A model generated the notes under the pieces. The model was not told the origin of the DNA. It searched no databases and saw only the letters and a program-made list of their open reading frames with translations. 64,000 bases of DNA from Pseudomonadales bacterium (GTDB lineage: Bacteria; Pseudomonadota; Gammaproteobacteria; Pseudomonadales; Halieaceae): NCBI GenBank assembly GCA_024234735.1, contig JACKNV010000014.1, positions 1 to 64,000 of the forward strand. The letters are read 5' to 3'. Within the stretch, counting starts at the first letter, position 1. Each line of letters opens with the position of its first letter. Both the position numbers and the translations under genes were made by a program. Positions 44,641 to 53,000 of this stretch are shown piece by piece.

Positions 44641-45876
44641 ATGCCCCGCTTTGCCCTTAGAACACTGGTCAGCTGCGCCCTGCTGTGCGCCCTGCTGCCG
44701 GCCCGGGCGCAGGACAAGCTCGACATGCTGCCCGGCGAATACCGTGACAACACCTGGCAAAGCGACAGCGAACGCACCGCGGAGCAGTCATTGCAGGACG
44801 CCATCAAGCGCCTCGAATCGAGCCAGGGGGCCTACGGCCCGGGGCTGTCCGAGCAGATGCTCAGCCTGGGGCTGGCGCTGCAGAAGCACCAGCGCCACAC
44901 CGAGGCCGTCAGCGCCTTCAAGCGGGGTGTGCACCTGGCGCGGATCAACAGCGGCCTGTACTGCCCCGACCAGATACCCCTGCTGCAGGCCCAGGTCCGC
45001 AGTCACATCGCCCTGGGGCAATATGCCGAGGCCGACGACCTGCAACAGTACCTGTACCGGGTGGAACTGCGCGCCCTGGAAAGCGGCGAGGAGCGCGCCA
45101 ACGCCCTGGTGCAACAGGCCAACTGGCAGTTCAACGCCCACCGCCTGGGGCTGGGCTGGCAGGGCCCGGGGCGCCTCAGCAATATGTGGGAGTTGTATCG
45201 CCGTGCCTTCACCGACATCCTCGAGGCGGAGGGGGACACCTCGCCCAAGCTGCTGACCCCACTGTGGGGCATGCTGCGCACCCAGTACCTGGTCAGCGAG
45301 TACCGCACCGAGAGTATCGCGCCGGGCGGTGGCATGAATCCCTCCACCCTCAGCCAGGACATGCAACGCTTCTACGGCGATCGCAGCGAAAACTACGAGC
45401 GCGGCACCAGCATCCTGGCGGCCATCTACCAGGTGCAGTTGAGCAACCACGGCGAGCACAGCCCCGAAGCGCGACAGGCCCTGGTGCAGCGAGGTGACTG
45501 GGCCCTGTGGAACGAGCAGGACGAGGATGCGCTGCAGGCCTACCGCCTGGCACTGGCGGAACTTGCCGGCGAGGATGCTGCCCAAGCAAGCGGCGAGACC
45601 CTGTTTGCCGAGCCCATGCCCTTGCCGGATCTCGACGGCCTGCGGCGCTTGCCACCGGCGGTTAGCGCGGAACAGGGCAATATACTGGTAGAATTCGCCG
45701 TGGACGCGCGTGGCCGGGTGGACAACCTCGAGCGGCTGGACGACAACACAGAGCTTGACGACACGGCTTCCCGCCTGCTGCGGGAATTGCGCAACATCCG
45801 CTTCCGCCCCCGCTTCGCCGGGGATCAACCGGTGGCGACGGAGAAACTGGTCAGGGCATATGATATCGAACAGTAA
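44641..45876 (+). CDS. Periplasmic TPR protein with TonB-like C-terminus
   Basis: 411 residues, first gene of the envelope operon. Signal peptide about 1-23 (ALLCALLPARAQ). Helical TPR-like repeats fill about 45-330 (LSLGLALQKHQRHTEAVSAF; QLSNHGEHSPEARQALVQRG). The last 65 residues look like a TonB C-terminal domain: NILVEFAVDARGRVDNLERL, then a helix and NIRFRPRFAGDQPV. No N-terminal membrane anchor of true TonB is present. The next gene overlaps its end by 17 bp. Role: probably a periplasmic adaptor; inferred from context. Confidence 0.8.
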   Translation: MPRFALRTLVSCALLCALLPARAQDKLDMLPGEYRDNTWQSDSERTAEQSLQDAIKRLESSQGAYGPGLSEQMLSLGLALQKHQRHTEAVSAFKRGVHLARINSGLYCPDQIPLLQAQVRSHIALGQYAEADDLQQYLYRVELRALESGEERANALVQQANWQFNAHRLGLGWQGPGRLSNMWELYRRAFTDILEAEGDTSPKLLTPLWGMLRTQYLVSEYRTESIAPGGGMNPSTLSQDMQRFYGDRSENYERGTSILAAIYQVQLSNHGEHSPEARQALVQRGDWALWNEQDEDALQAYRLALAELAGEDAAQASGETLFAEPMPLPDLDGLRRLPPAVSAEQGNILVEFAVDARGRVDNLERLDDNTELDDTASRLLRELRNIRFRPRFAGDQPVATEKLVRAYDIEQ

Positions 45877-47035
45877 TTTGGAACGGGTGCTGCTGCGGTG
45901 CGCAGGGCTGGCCTGTGCCTGCCTGTTGCTCTCGGGGTGCCCCAGTGCCAGCAACCCGACGACGCCGCAGACCCCGTCCACCCCCGCCTCCACCCCGCCT
46001 ACGCCCCCTGCCAGCAGCGGCAGCCCCAGCCCCGCCTCCAGCAGCTCTTCAGAGAGTTCCTCGAGCAGCGCCTCGGGCGGCGCGGCGAGCAGCTCGACCG
46101 CCGGCTCAGAGAGCAGTGCCTCCAGCAGCCAGGGGAGCGAGGCCAGTGCCAGCGGCGCCGACAGCGGCAGCTCCGGGGACTCGGGCGCCGAGCAGGGGGC
46201 CAGTGAACAACCCTCGGGGGGCATGTCCGGCCAGGCGGGAGACATCGGCGAGTTTCCCCAGGGGGAGGCTCCCGGCGCCAGCGGTGACCAGGCGGCGGAT
46301 GCCGGCCAGGGTGCTGCGGGCTCAGGGGAACCCGGTTTCGAGGACAGCGCGGCCGGCACTGGCGAGAGCCTCCCGGACCTGCGCGACGAGCCCAGCTTCG
46401 AAGAGGTCATGGCCGGCATGGAGGAGGCCATGGGTGACTCCGCCGGCGCCGGCGGCCAACAGGGCGGCTCGCCCGAAGGCACCGGCGACGGGGCGAGCGC
46501 CGCAGGTGTGGGTGCGGGCGTAGGCGTGAGCAGCGGCCAGGATAGTGGCACCACGGCTGGCGGCTATGGCCAGCCCGGTGGCGGCCCCCTGACCCCGGCC
46601 GAGCAGGTGGCCATTCTCGATGCCCAGCTGGAAAAGGGCACCGGCGAATTCGACAGCATGATTCTGGAAGAGCAGGCCGCGCAACGCCAGGCCAGCCGCG
46701 AGCGGCCGGCCGGCAACCAGACGACGTCCACGACGGCCGCCGCCGGCGGCGCCGGAGGAGGCGGTTCGAGTGGCGACCAGGCCGATGCCGGGGGCTCCTA
46801 CGGCGGCGGCAGTGGCGGTTACAGCACCGGCGGAGGCATGGGCGGTGTCGGCGGCGGCAGCGGCGAGATCCCCCAGGACGCGGCCAAGTACCCGCCACCC
46901 AAAGACATCCCCAGTGGCAATGACGACGACGTGGTCGCCCGCCAGTTGCGCGAGGCCGCGATGCGCGAACCCGATCCCGCCGTGCGGGAAAAACTGTGGG
47001 ACGAGTACCGCAAGTACAAGGGCATAGACAAATGA
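45860..47035 (+). CDS. Ser/Gly-rich low-complexity lipoprotein
   Basis: 391 residues with lipobox LLLSGC (Cys near residue 27). About residues 30-290 are almost entirely Ser, Gly, Ala, Pro, Glu and Gln, with few hydrophobics except a short block SFEEVMAGMEEAMGD. Ordered segments are PLTPAEQVAILDAQLEKGTG followed by EFDSMILEEQAAQRQ (about 250-285) and the C-terminal VVARQLREAAMREPDPAVRE. It looks like a flexible tether between membrane and partner. Start overlaps the upstream gene; its TGA overlaps the next ATG (ATGA). Confidence 0.78.
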   Translation: MISNSNLERVLLRCAGLACACLLLSGCPSASNPTTPQTPSTPASTPPTPPASSGSPSPASSSSSESSSSSASGGAASSSTAGSESSASSSQGSEASASGADSGSSGDSGAEQGASEQPSGGMSGQAGDIGEFPQGEAPGASGDQAADAGQGAAGSGEPGFEDSAAGTGESLPDLRDEPSFEEVMAGMEEAMGDSAGAGGQQGGSPEGTGDGASAAGVGAGVGVSSGQDSGTTAGGYGQPGGGPLTPAEQVAILDAQLEKGTGEFDSMILEEQAAQRQASRERPAGNQTTSTTAAAGGAGGGGSSGDQADAGGSYGGGSGGYSTGGGMGGVGGGSGEIPQDAAKYPPPKDIPSGNDDDVVARQLREAAMREPDPAVREKLWDEYRKYKGIDK

Positions 47036-48261
47036 GGCGCCTGTTCCGCCCGCTCTGCGTCGCGGCACTGTCGCTGTCGCTGGCTGCCTGCGTCAGCCAG
47101 ACCATCACCAGCAACGAGATACCGCGGGTGGACACCCCCTCGACGCCGGTCGCGGAGCACCAGTTGCTGGACGTGGGCATCGCCATCTTCAACCCGGGCA
47201 TCGACGACTACGAGGAGGGCGAGCAGATGTACCCGGAGGTGCGCAAGGCCGAGGCGCGTTACATGCCCTTCCTGCTGTCGGAAGCCATGCAGGAGAGCGG
47301 CGCCTGGGGCGCGGTAAGGGTGGTACCCAACCAGGAACAGATCAACGACCTGATGGTCAGCGGCAAGATCCTGCACTCGGACGGCGAGGAGCTGGAATTG
47401 CACATCAGGGCGGTGGACTCCCAGGGCCAGGTATGGCTCGACAAGGACTACACCGGGGTGGCCAGCCGCTACGCCTACACGATCACCAAACGCAACGACC
47501 TGGACCCTTTCCAGGCGGTGTACAACACCATCGCCAACGACCTGCTGCAAAAACAGGAAACCATCACCCCGGCCACCCGCGAGCAGATCCGCCTGGTCAC
47601 CGAGCTGCGCTTCGCGCGCAGCTTCTCCCCGGAGGCGTTCGCCGGCTACCTGGGGCAGAATGACGATGGCGAGTACCAGATACTGCGCCTGCCGGCCCGC
47701 GGCGACCCCATGCTCGCACGGGTAGCGAGCATCCGCGAGCGCGACCAGATGTTCGTCGACACCCTGCAGGAATACTATCGCAGCTTCGGCGACCAGATGC
47801 AGGCGCCCTACGAGGAGTGGCGCAAGGAGACCTACGAGGAGGCTGTCGCCCTGCAGGAGTTACAGGCCGAGAGCACCCGCCAGCTGATCGCCGGCGGCCT
47901 CGCCGTCATCGCCGGTATCGCAGCGGCGACTGCCGGCGACAGCTCCACCACCCGCACGGCGGGCCAGGTGGCCGTGATCGGCGGCGGTTTCCTGCTCAAG
48001 AGCGGGCTGGAGAAGCGCAACGAGGCCCAGATTCACGTGCAGGCACTGGAGGAGCTGGGCATGTCGCTGGAGGCGGAAATCACGCCCTCGGTGATCGAGC
48101 TGGAAGACCGCAGTGTCACCCTCAGCGGCAACGTGGAGGACCAGTACGCCCAGTGGCGCGAGCTGCTGGCGGACATCTACGCCGCCGAGGTGGGCGCCGT
48201 GGAATTACCGCCGGCAGGTGGGTCACCCACCGCGGCCATCGACCCGATCGACCAACACTAG
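47032..48261 (+). CDS. Lipoprotein of unknown function, CsgG-like start
   Basis: 409 residues with lipobox SLAAC (Cys near residue 20). The N-terminal domain (QLLDVGIAIFNPGIDDYEEG to GQVWLDKDYTGVA) resembles the nucleotide-fold of CsgG/GNA1162-type lipoproteins, but I cannot assign it firmly. A helical part follows (FVDTLQEYYRSFGDQMQAPY), then a Gly/Ala-rich hydrophobic stretch IAGGLAVIAGIAAATAG (about 285-301) and a C-terminal helical domain. Starts within the upstream stop codon. Confidence 0.75.
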   Translation: MRRLFRPLCVAALSLSLAACVSQTITSNEIPRVDTPSTPVAEHQLLDVGIAIFNPGIDDYEEGEQMYPEVRKAEARYMPFLLSEAMQESGAWGAVRVVPNQEQINDLMVSGKILHSDGEELELHIRAVDSQGQVWLDKDYTGVASRYAYTITKRNDLDPFQAVYNTIANDLLQKQETITPATREQIRLVTELRFARSFSPEAFAGYLGQNDDGEYQILRLPARGDPMLARVASIRERDQMFVDTLQEYYRSFGDQMQAPYEEWRKETYEEAVALQELQAESTRQLIAGGLAVIAGIAAATAGDSSTTRTAGQVAVIGGGFLLKSGLEKRNEAQIHVQALEELGMSLEAEITPSVIELEDRSVTLSGNVEDQYAQWRELLADIYAAEVGAVELPPAGGSPTAAIDPIDQH

Positions 48262-48297
48262 TCCCCCCGGCAAGCCCGGTAAGGTTTAAAACACCGC

Positions 48298-49851
48298 ATG
48301 TCATCCCCCAACGAGCCGCTGCAGCCCACGCCCTTCGAAGTCGTGCAACCGCAGCCCGCGCAACCCGCCGCAACGGCCGCGCCGCCGCGCGAGGGCATGG
48401 CACCCTGGGTACTGCCGGCGCTGGGAGCCCTGTTGTTACTGGCCCTGCTGGTGATTTTCTGGCTGCCGCAGCGGGTCGCCGAACCCGGTGCGATAGCACC
48501 ACCCCCCGCGCCGGCCAGTGAGGCCACTGCCGCCGGGGAGGCAAGTGCCACCGACCAGGCGGCGGGGCCTGCGGCCGGAAAACCGGCGGGCGCCGACACC
48601 TCCCCCTGGTCGGACGCCCAGCTGGGCAGGCTGCGCAAGGAGGCCCAGGACGTGCTGGCCGAGCTACTGGATGTACAGTTCGCCCTGGAGGAACGCGGGG
48701 TCAAGCTGTGGGCCCCGGAGCGCTTCGCCGCGGTGGCGGAACTGGCCGCCGCCGGCGACGAGCTGTACCGCAACCGCGAATACCAGGCAGCCACCTCGCG
48801 CTATCAGGAAGGCCTGGCGGCCCTGCAGGCCCTGCAGCAGGACATGCCCGAGGTGCTGGCGCGGCAACTGGCCCAGGCAGGCGAGGCCCTGGAGGCGGGT
48901 GACGCCGAGGCCGCCGGCGAGGCCCTGGACATCGCCGCCGCCATCGACCCGGATAACGCCGGGCTGGCCGGCCTGCGCCAGCGCCTGGCAGTGCTGCCGC
49001 AACTGCTGCCGCTGCTGGCACAGGCCGAGGCCGCGGAGCGGCAGGGCGAGCTGGCACAAGCCATTGCCGCGCTGGAACAGGCGGTGGCCCTGGACCCCGC
49101 CCACAGCGGCAGCGAGCAGAGCCTGCAGCGACTGCGGGCGGCCTATCAGGAGCAGCGCTTCAACCAGGCCATGAGCGAGGGCTACGCCGCCCTGGACGGC
49201 AAGCGTTTCGAGGAGGCCCGCCAGGCGTTTGGCCGCGCCGCCAAGCTCGAGCCGGGCTCCAGCGAAGCCGCCAGCGCCCTGCAGGAAGTCGCGGCCGCCG
49301 CCACCGCCCACCGCCTGGCCGGCCTGAAAACGCGCGGCCTGGCCGACGAACAGGCAGAGCGCTGGCAGGCGGCGGTCGAGGCCTATGAACAGGCCCAGAA
49401 AATCGATCCCAACGTGCTGTTCGCCGCCGAGGGCCTGGCTCGCAGCCGCGACCGGGCGCGCCTGGACAAGCAGTTTCGCGCCGCCATCGAGCAGCCGGAT
49501 CGGCTGGCCGACGCCCGGGTTGCCGCCGCCACGGAACAACTGCTGCAACAGGCGCAGAAAATCACCCCCCGGGGGCCGCTGCTGGCCGAGCAGCTGCAGA
49601 CCCTGCAGCGCCTGCTGAAACAGGCCAGCACCCCGGTCATGGTGACCCTGCACTCGGACCAGCAGACCGAGGTGACCGTCTACAAGGTGGCGCGCCTGGG
49701 GCAGTTCGACCAGCGGGAGCTGGAGCTGCGCCCGGGCTCCTATACCGCAGTGGGCAGCCGCATGGGCTACCGCGACGTGCGTGTGGAGTTCAGCGTCGCA
49801 GCGGAAGGCGCGCCGCCGGCGGTTACCGTCGTGTGTACGGAACGCATCTGA
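48298..49851 (+). CDS. Membrane-anchored TPR protein with PEGA-like end
   Basis: 517 residues. Pro/Ala-rich cytoplasmic N-terminus, one transmembrane helix (about 35-55, WVLPALGALLLLALLVIFWL), an Ala/Pro linker, then TPR-like helical repeats (about 115-430; AAGDELYRNREYQAATSRYQ, ALDGKRFEEARQAFGRAAKL) and a C-terminal beta domain like PEGA (ELELRPGSYTAVGSRMGYRD). The topology puts the repeats in the periplasm. Likely scaffold of the complex encoded around it. Confidence 0.8.
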   Translation: MSSPNEPLQPTPFEVVQPQPAQPAATAAPPREGMAPWVLPALGALLLLALLVIFWLPQRVAEPGAIAPPPAPASEATAAGEASATDQAAGPAAGKPAGADTSPWSDAQLGRLRKEAQDVLAELLDVQFALEERGVKLWAPERFAAVAELAAAGDELYRNREYQAATSRYQEGLAALQALQQDMPEVLARQLAQAGEALEAGDAEAAGEALDIAAAIDPDNAGLAGLRQRLAVLPQLLPLLAQAEAAERQGELAQAIAALEQAVALDPAHSGSEQSLQRLRAAYQEQRFNQAMSEGYAALDGKRFEEARQAFGRAAKLEPGSSEAASALQEVAAAATAHRLAGLKTRGLADEQAERWQAAVEAYEQAQKIDPNVLFAAEGLARSRDRARLDKQFRAAIEQPDRLADARVAAATEQLLQQAQKITPRGPLLAEQLQTLQRLLKQASTPVMVTLHSDQQTEVTVYKVARLGQFDQRELELRPGSYTAVGSRMGYRDVRVEFSVAAEGAPPAVTVVCTERI

Positions 49852-49879
49852 TGAACGATCACAGGAGGCTGCAGCCAGC

Positions 49880-51949
49880 ATGAGCCAGCGGGAGCCGGCC
49901 GCGCCGGGCATCATTGAACCCAGTGCCTTCCAGCCGCTGGGCAGCGCCGACGCCAGGCCGCCGCCGCGGCGCCATCGACGGCGCTGGCTGCTGCTGGCCT
50001 GCGCCGCGCTGTTCGCCCTGCTGATGGCGTTCCTGCTGAGCGCCCGCTCCCTGCAGGTCCTGGTCGAGACTGAAACCCCGGCGCAGGTGAGTATCAGCGG
50101 CCTGGCCATTCCCTTCGGCGAGCGCTACCTGCTGCGGCCGGGCGACTACCAGGTACGGGTTACCGCGCCGGGCTATCACCCCCTGGAGAGCGCCGTCACC
50201 GTCACCGCCGATGACAGCCAGACCCTGCAGCTGCAGCCGGCCCCGCTGCCGGGGCTGCTGAGTTTCAGCAGCGTGCCGCCGGGCGCCACCGTGCTGGTGG
50301 ATGGCGAGCCCCTGGGGCACACGCCGCTGGCGGACCAGCCAGTGGCGGCGGGCGAGCACCTGCTGCGGGTCGAAGCCGACCGCTACCTGCCGCTGGAGCA
50401 GGCGCTGGCGGTCACCGGCCGCGAGGTGGCACAGCAGGTGAGTGTGGAACTGGCACCGGGCTGGGCCGAAGTGAGCGTGGACAGCCAGCCACCCGGGGCC
50501 GCCATTCTGGTGGACGGCGAGCAGCGCGGCAGCACCCCGGCGGTGCTGGAGATCGACGCTGGCGAACACCAGCTGATCCTGCGCAGCCCCGGGTTCGCCG
50601 ACTGGCAACAGTCGCTGGACATCGTCGCGGGCCAGCCACAGCAACTGCCCGCTGTGACCCTGCAGCCCGCCGCGGGCGTCCTGGAGCTGGCCAGTGTGCC
50701 GGCCGGTGCCAACGTTACCCTGGACGGCGAATTTCTCGGCCAGACCCCGCTGGAGCTGGAACTGGACCCCGGCCGCAGCCACCAGCTGGCGGTATTCAAG
50801 CCCGGTTACCGCCGCTACAGCGGCGAAGTCAGGCTGGCCGCGGCCGCGCGCGAACGCCAGACGGTCACCCTCAAGGCGCAGCTGGGAGAGGTGCGTTTCG
50901 ATATCAGCCCGGCCAACGCCACCCTCAAGGTCGATGGCAAGGTGCGCGGCCAGGGCAGCCAGACCCTGTCCCTGCCGGCTTTCGAACACAGCGTGGAAAT
51001 CAGCCTGCCCGGCTACGCCACGGTGCGCCGCAAGGTCACCCCCCGGCCCGGCCTGCAGCAGCGGGTGGCGGCCACCCTGCTCACCGAACAGCAGGCCCGC
51101 AAGGCGCGCATCAAACCGGAGATCACCACCCCCCTGGGGCAAACCCTGCTGCTGTTTTCCCCGGCCGAGTCGCCGCTTTCGACCTTCAGCATGGGGGCCT
51201 CGCGCCGCGAACCGGGGCGGCGCGCCAACGAGGTGCTGCACCCGGTGACCCTCACCCGCGCCTTCTACCTGCAGACCACCGAGGTGACCAACGCCCAGTT
51301 CCGCCAGTTCCAGGGGGGCCACAACTCCGGCCAGATCGAGGGCAACAGCCTCAATCGCGATCACCAGCCGGTCGCCCAGGTGAGCTGGCAGCAGGCCGCG
51401 GCATTCTGCAACTGGCTGAGTAAACGCGAGGGCCTGCCACTCTTCTACCGCGAGACCAACGGCATCATCACCGGCTACAACCCCTCCGCCACCGGCTACC
51501 GCCTGCCCAGCGAGGCGGAGTGGGCCTGGGCGGCGCGCGCCGACGGCGACACGCTGCTGAAATTTCCCTGGGGCGAGAGCTTTCCCCCCACATCGGCGGT
51601 GGAGAACTACGCCGACAACAGCTCGGCCTACGTCACCGGCCGGGTTCTCGGGGGTTACCAGGACGGCTATGTGGTCAGCGCGCCGGTGGGCTCCCTGAAA
51701 GCCAACCAGCACCGGCTGTATGATATGGGCGGCAACGTCGCCGAGTGGGTGCACGACGTGTACAGCATTCCCTCCGCCAACGGCGCCACCGAGGTGGACC
51801 CACTGGGGGCCCAGAACGGCGACAACTACGTGATCCGTGGGGCCAGCTGGTCGCACAGCAAGATAGCGGAACTGCGCCTGTCCTACCGCGATTATGGGCA
51901 GGCCGGACGCGATGACGTAGGATTCCGGTTGGCGCGCTACGCGGAGTAA
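49880..51949 (+). CDS. PEGA-repeat protein with FGE/SUMF1-fold C-terminus
   Basis: 689 residues: short cytoplasmic tail, one transmembrane helix (about 36-56, WLLLACAALFALLMAFLL), four to five PEGA domains (about 60-420; repeats such as VPPGATVLVDGEPLGHTPLA, QPPGAAILVDGEQRGSTPA, VPAGANVTLDGEFLGQTPLE), then an FGE-sulfatase domain (about 440-689; TFSMGASRREPGRRANEVLH, TEVTNAQFRQFQ, YRLPSEAEWAWAARADGDTL, NVAEWVHDVYS, GASWSHSKIAELRLSYRDY, DVGFRLAR). The two copper-binding cysteines of true FGE near the C-terminus are absent, so it is probably a binding module rather than an oxidase. Confidence 0.88.
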   Translation: MSQREPAAPGIIEPSAFQPLGSADARPPPRRHRRRWLLLACAALFALLMAFLLSARSLQVLVETETPAQVSISGLAIPFGERYLLRPGDYQVRVTAPGYHPLESAVTVTADDSQTLQLQPAPLPGLLSFSSVPPGATVLVDGEPLGHTPLADQPVAAGEHLLRVEADRYLPLEQALAVTGREVAQQVSVELAPGWAEVSVDSQPPGAAILVDGEQRGSTPAVLEIDAGEHQLILRSPGFADWQQSLDIVAGQPQQLPAVTLQPAAGVLELASVPAGANVTLDGEFLGQTPLELELDPGRSHQLAVFKPGYRRYSGEVRLAAAARERQTVTLKAQLGEVRFDISPANATLKVDGKVRGQGSQTLSLPAFEHSVEISLPGYATVRRKVTPRPGLQQRVAATLLTEQQARKARIKPEITTPLGQTLLLFSPAESPLSTFSMGASRREPGRRANEVLHPVTLTRAFYLQTTEVTNAQFRQFQGGHNSGQIEGNSLNRDHQPVAQVSWQQAAAFCNWLSKREGLPLFYRETNGIITGYNPSATGYRLPSEAEWAWAARADGDTLLKFPWGESFPPTSAVENYADNSSAYVTGRVLGGYQDGYVVSAPVGSLKANQHRLYDMGGNVAEWVHDVYSIPSANGATEVDPLGAQNGDNYVIRGASWSHSKIAELRLSYRDYGQAGRDDVGFRLARYAE

Positions 51950-51952
51950 GGC

Positions 51953-52192
51953 ATGATTTCGAGAATTTTCCTGGCGCTGGCCCTGTCGCTGGGCACGGCG
52001 CAGCTCACTGCCCAGCCGGCACAGGACGGCGCCGGGCCCAGCCAGGCGCCGGAACCGGTGGGGGGCGACAGCGAACCCGCCTCCGCAGCCGCCGATAGCC
52101 AGCCCCGCGCCGGCGAGCGGGCGCCCGCGGATTACCGGCCCTCGGAACAGATTTCCGAGGACCTCTCCGTCTCTTTTCCGGTGGATATATAG
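51953..52192 (+). CDS. Small exported protein
   Basis: 79 residues: signal peptide (MISRIFLALALSLGTAQLTA), an Ala/Pro/Gly/Glu-rich unstructured middle, and a short ordered-looking tail ADYRPSEQISEDLSVSFPVD. It lies 3 bp after the PEGA/FGE gene and 9 bp before the channel gene, so it is clearly part of the operon. The tail may bind a partner. No family known to me. Confidence 0.65.
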   Translation: MISRIFLALALSLGTAQLTAQPAQDGAGPSQAPEPVGGDSEPASAAADSQPRAGERAPADYRPSEQISEDLSVSFPVDI

Positions 52193-52201
52193 GATCAGCG
52201 A

Positions 52202-52999
52202 ATGAAACACAGGATGTCGTCCGAATTCATCTATCAGCTGTTCGCGCTGCTGATCGCGGTGATCGTGGTGCACGCGGTGTACGTGGGGGTCATCCGCCCC
52301 AGCGCCGATGCCCAGATCCGCCAGGAGATGGCGCTGCAGGCCGCCGGCGAGGACTTCGTACCCGAGCGCAGCTTCGCCGTGGTCATCCGCGATTTCGAAC
52401 AGGAAGCCTGCTTCATCCTGCTGATCTGGGCGCTGGCCATCATGGGCTACAAGGGCCGCCGCTCCATGCTGGAGCAGCGCCTGCTGGAACGACGCCTGCT
52501 GGACATTCCCGAGGGCACCAGCATCCTGCCCCAGGACGCCCGCGAATACAGCCGCTCGCTGGAGGCCCTGCCGGAGCGGGAACAGGACTACCTGTTGCCG
52601 CGCACCCTGCTGTCGGCCCTGCAGCGCTTTGCCACCACCGGCAGCATCCAGGCGGTATCCGACACCATCAAGGAGAGCTGCGAGGTGGAGTCGGACCGGC
52701 TGGACTCGGAGCTGTCCATGGTGCGCTACATCGCCTGGGCGATCCCGTCCATCGGCTTTATCGGCACGGTGCGCGGCATCGGCGACGCCCTCGGCCAGGC
52801 CTACAAGGCCGTGGAGGGCGACATCAGCGGCGTGACCGTGAGCCTGGGCGTGGCCTTCAACAGCACATTTGTCGCCCTGGTGCTGAGTATCATCATCATG
52901 TTCTGCCTGCACCAGCTGCAGCTGTCCCAGGAACGCCTGGTGCTGGACTGCCAGCGCTACGCCGACAAGCGCCTGCTGCGCCACCTGGTGGCCGCCTGA
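52202..52999 (+). CDS. MotA/TolQ/ExbB-type proton channel protein
   Basis: 265 residues. Predicted transmembrane helices near 8-28, 68-84, 172-192 and 205-240. The TolQ/ExbB signature is clear in the last two: AWAIPSIGFIGTVRGIGDAL and then VTVSLGVAFNSTFVALVLSI. Such proteins form pentamers around a dimer of an Asp-bearing partner helix and convert proton flow into motion. The partners are most likely the two VWA proteins downstream. One base separates its stop from the next ATG. Confidence 0.9.
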   Translation: MKHRMSSEFIYQLFALLIAVIVVHAVYVGVIRPSADAQIRQEMALQAAGEDFVPERSFAVVIRDFEQEACFILLIWALAIMGYKGRRSMLEQRLLERRLLDIPEGTSILPQDAREYSRSLEALPEREQDYLLPRTLLSALQRFATTGSIQAVSDTIKESCEVESDRLDSELSMVRYIAWAIPSIGFIGTVRGIGDALGQAYKAVEGDISGVTVSLGVAFNSTFVALVLSIIIMFCLHQLQLSQERLVLDCQRYADKRLLRHLVAA

Positions 53000-53000
53000 C

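Noticed and set aside
51200..51949. Active formylglycine-generating enzyme for sulfatases
   Set aside because: The catalytic cysteines are missing and no sulfatase gene is nearby.
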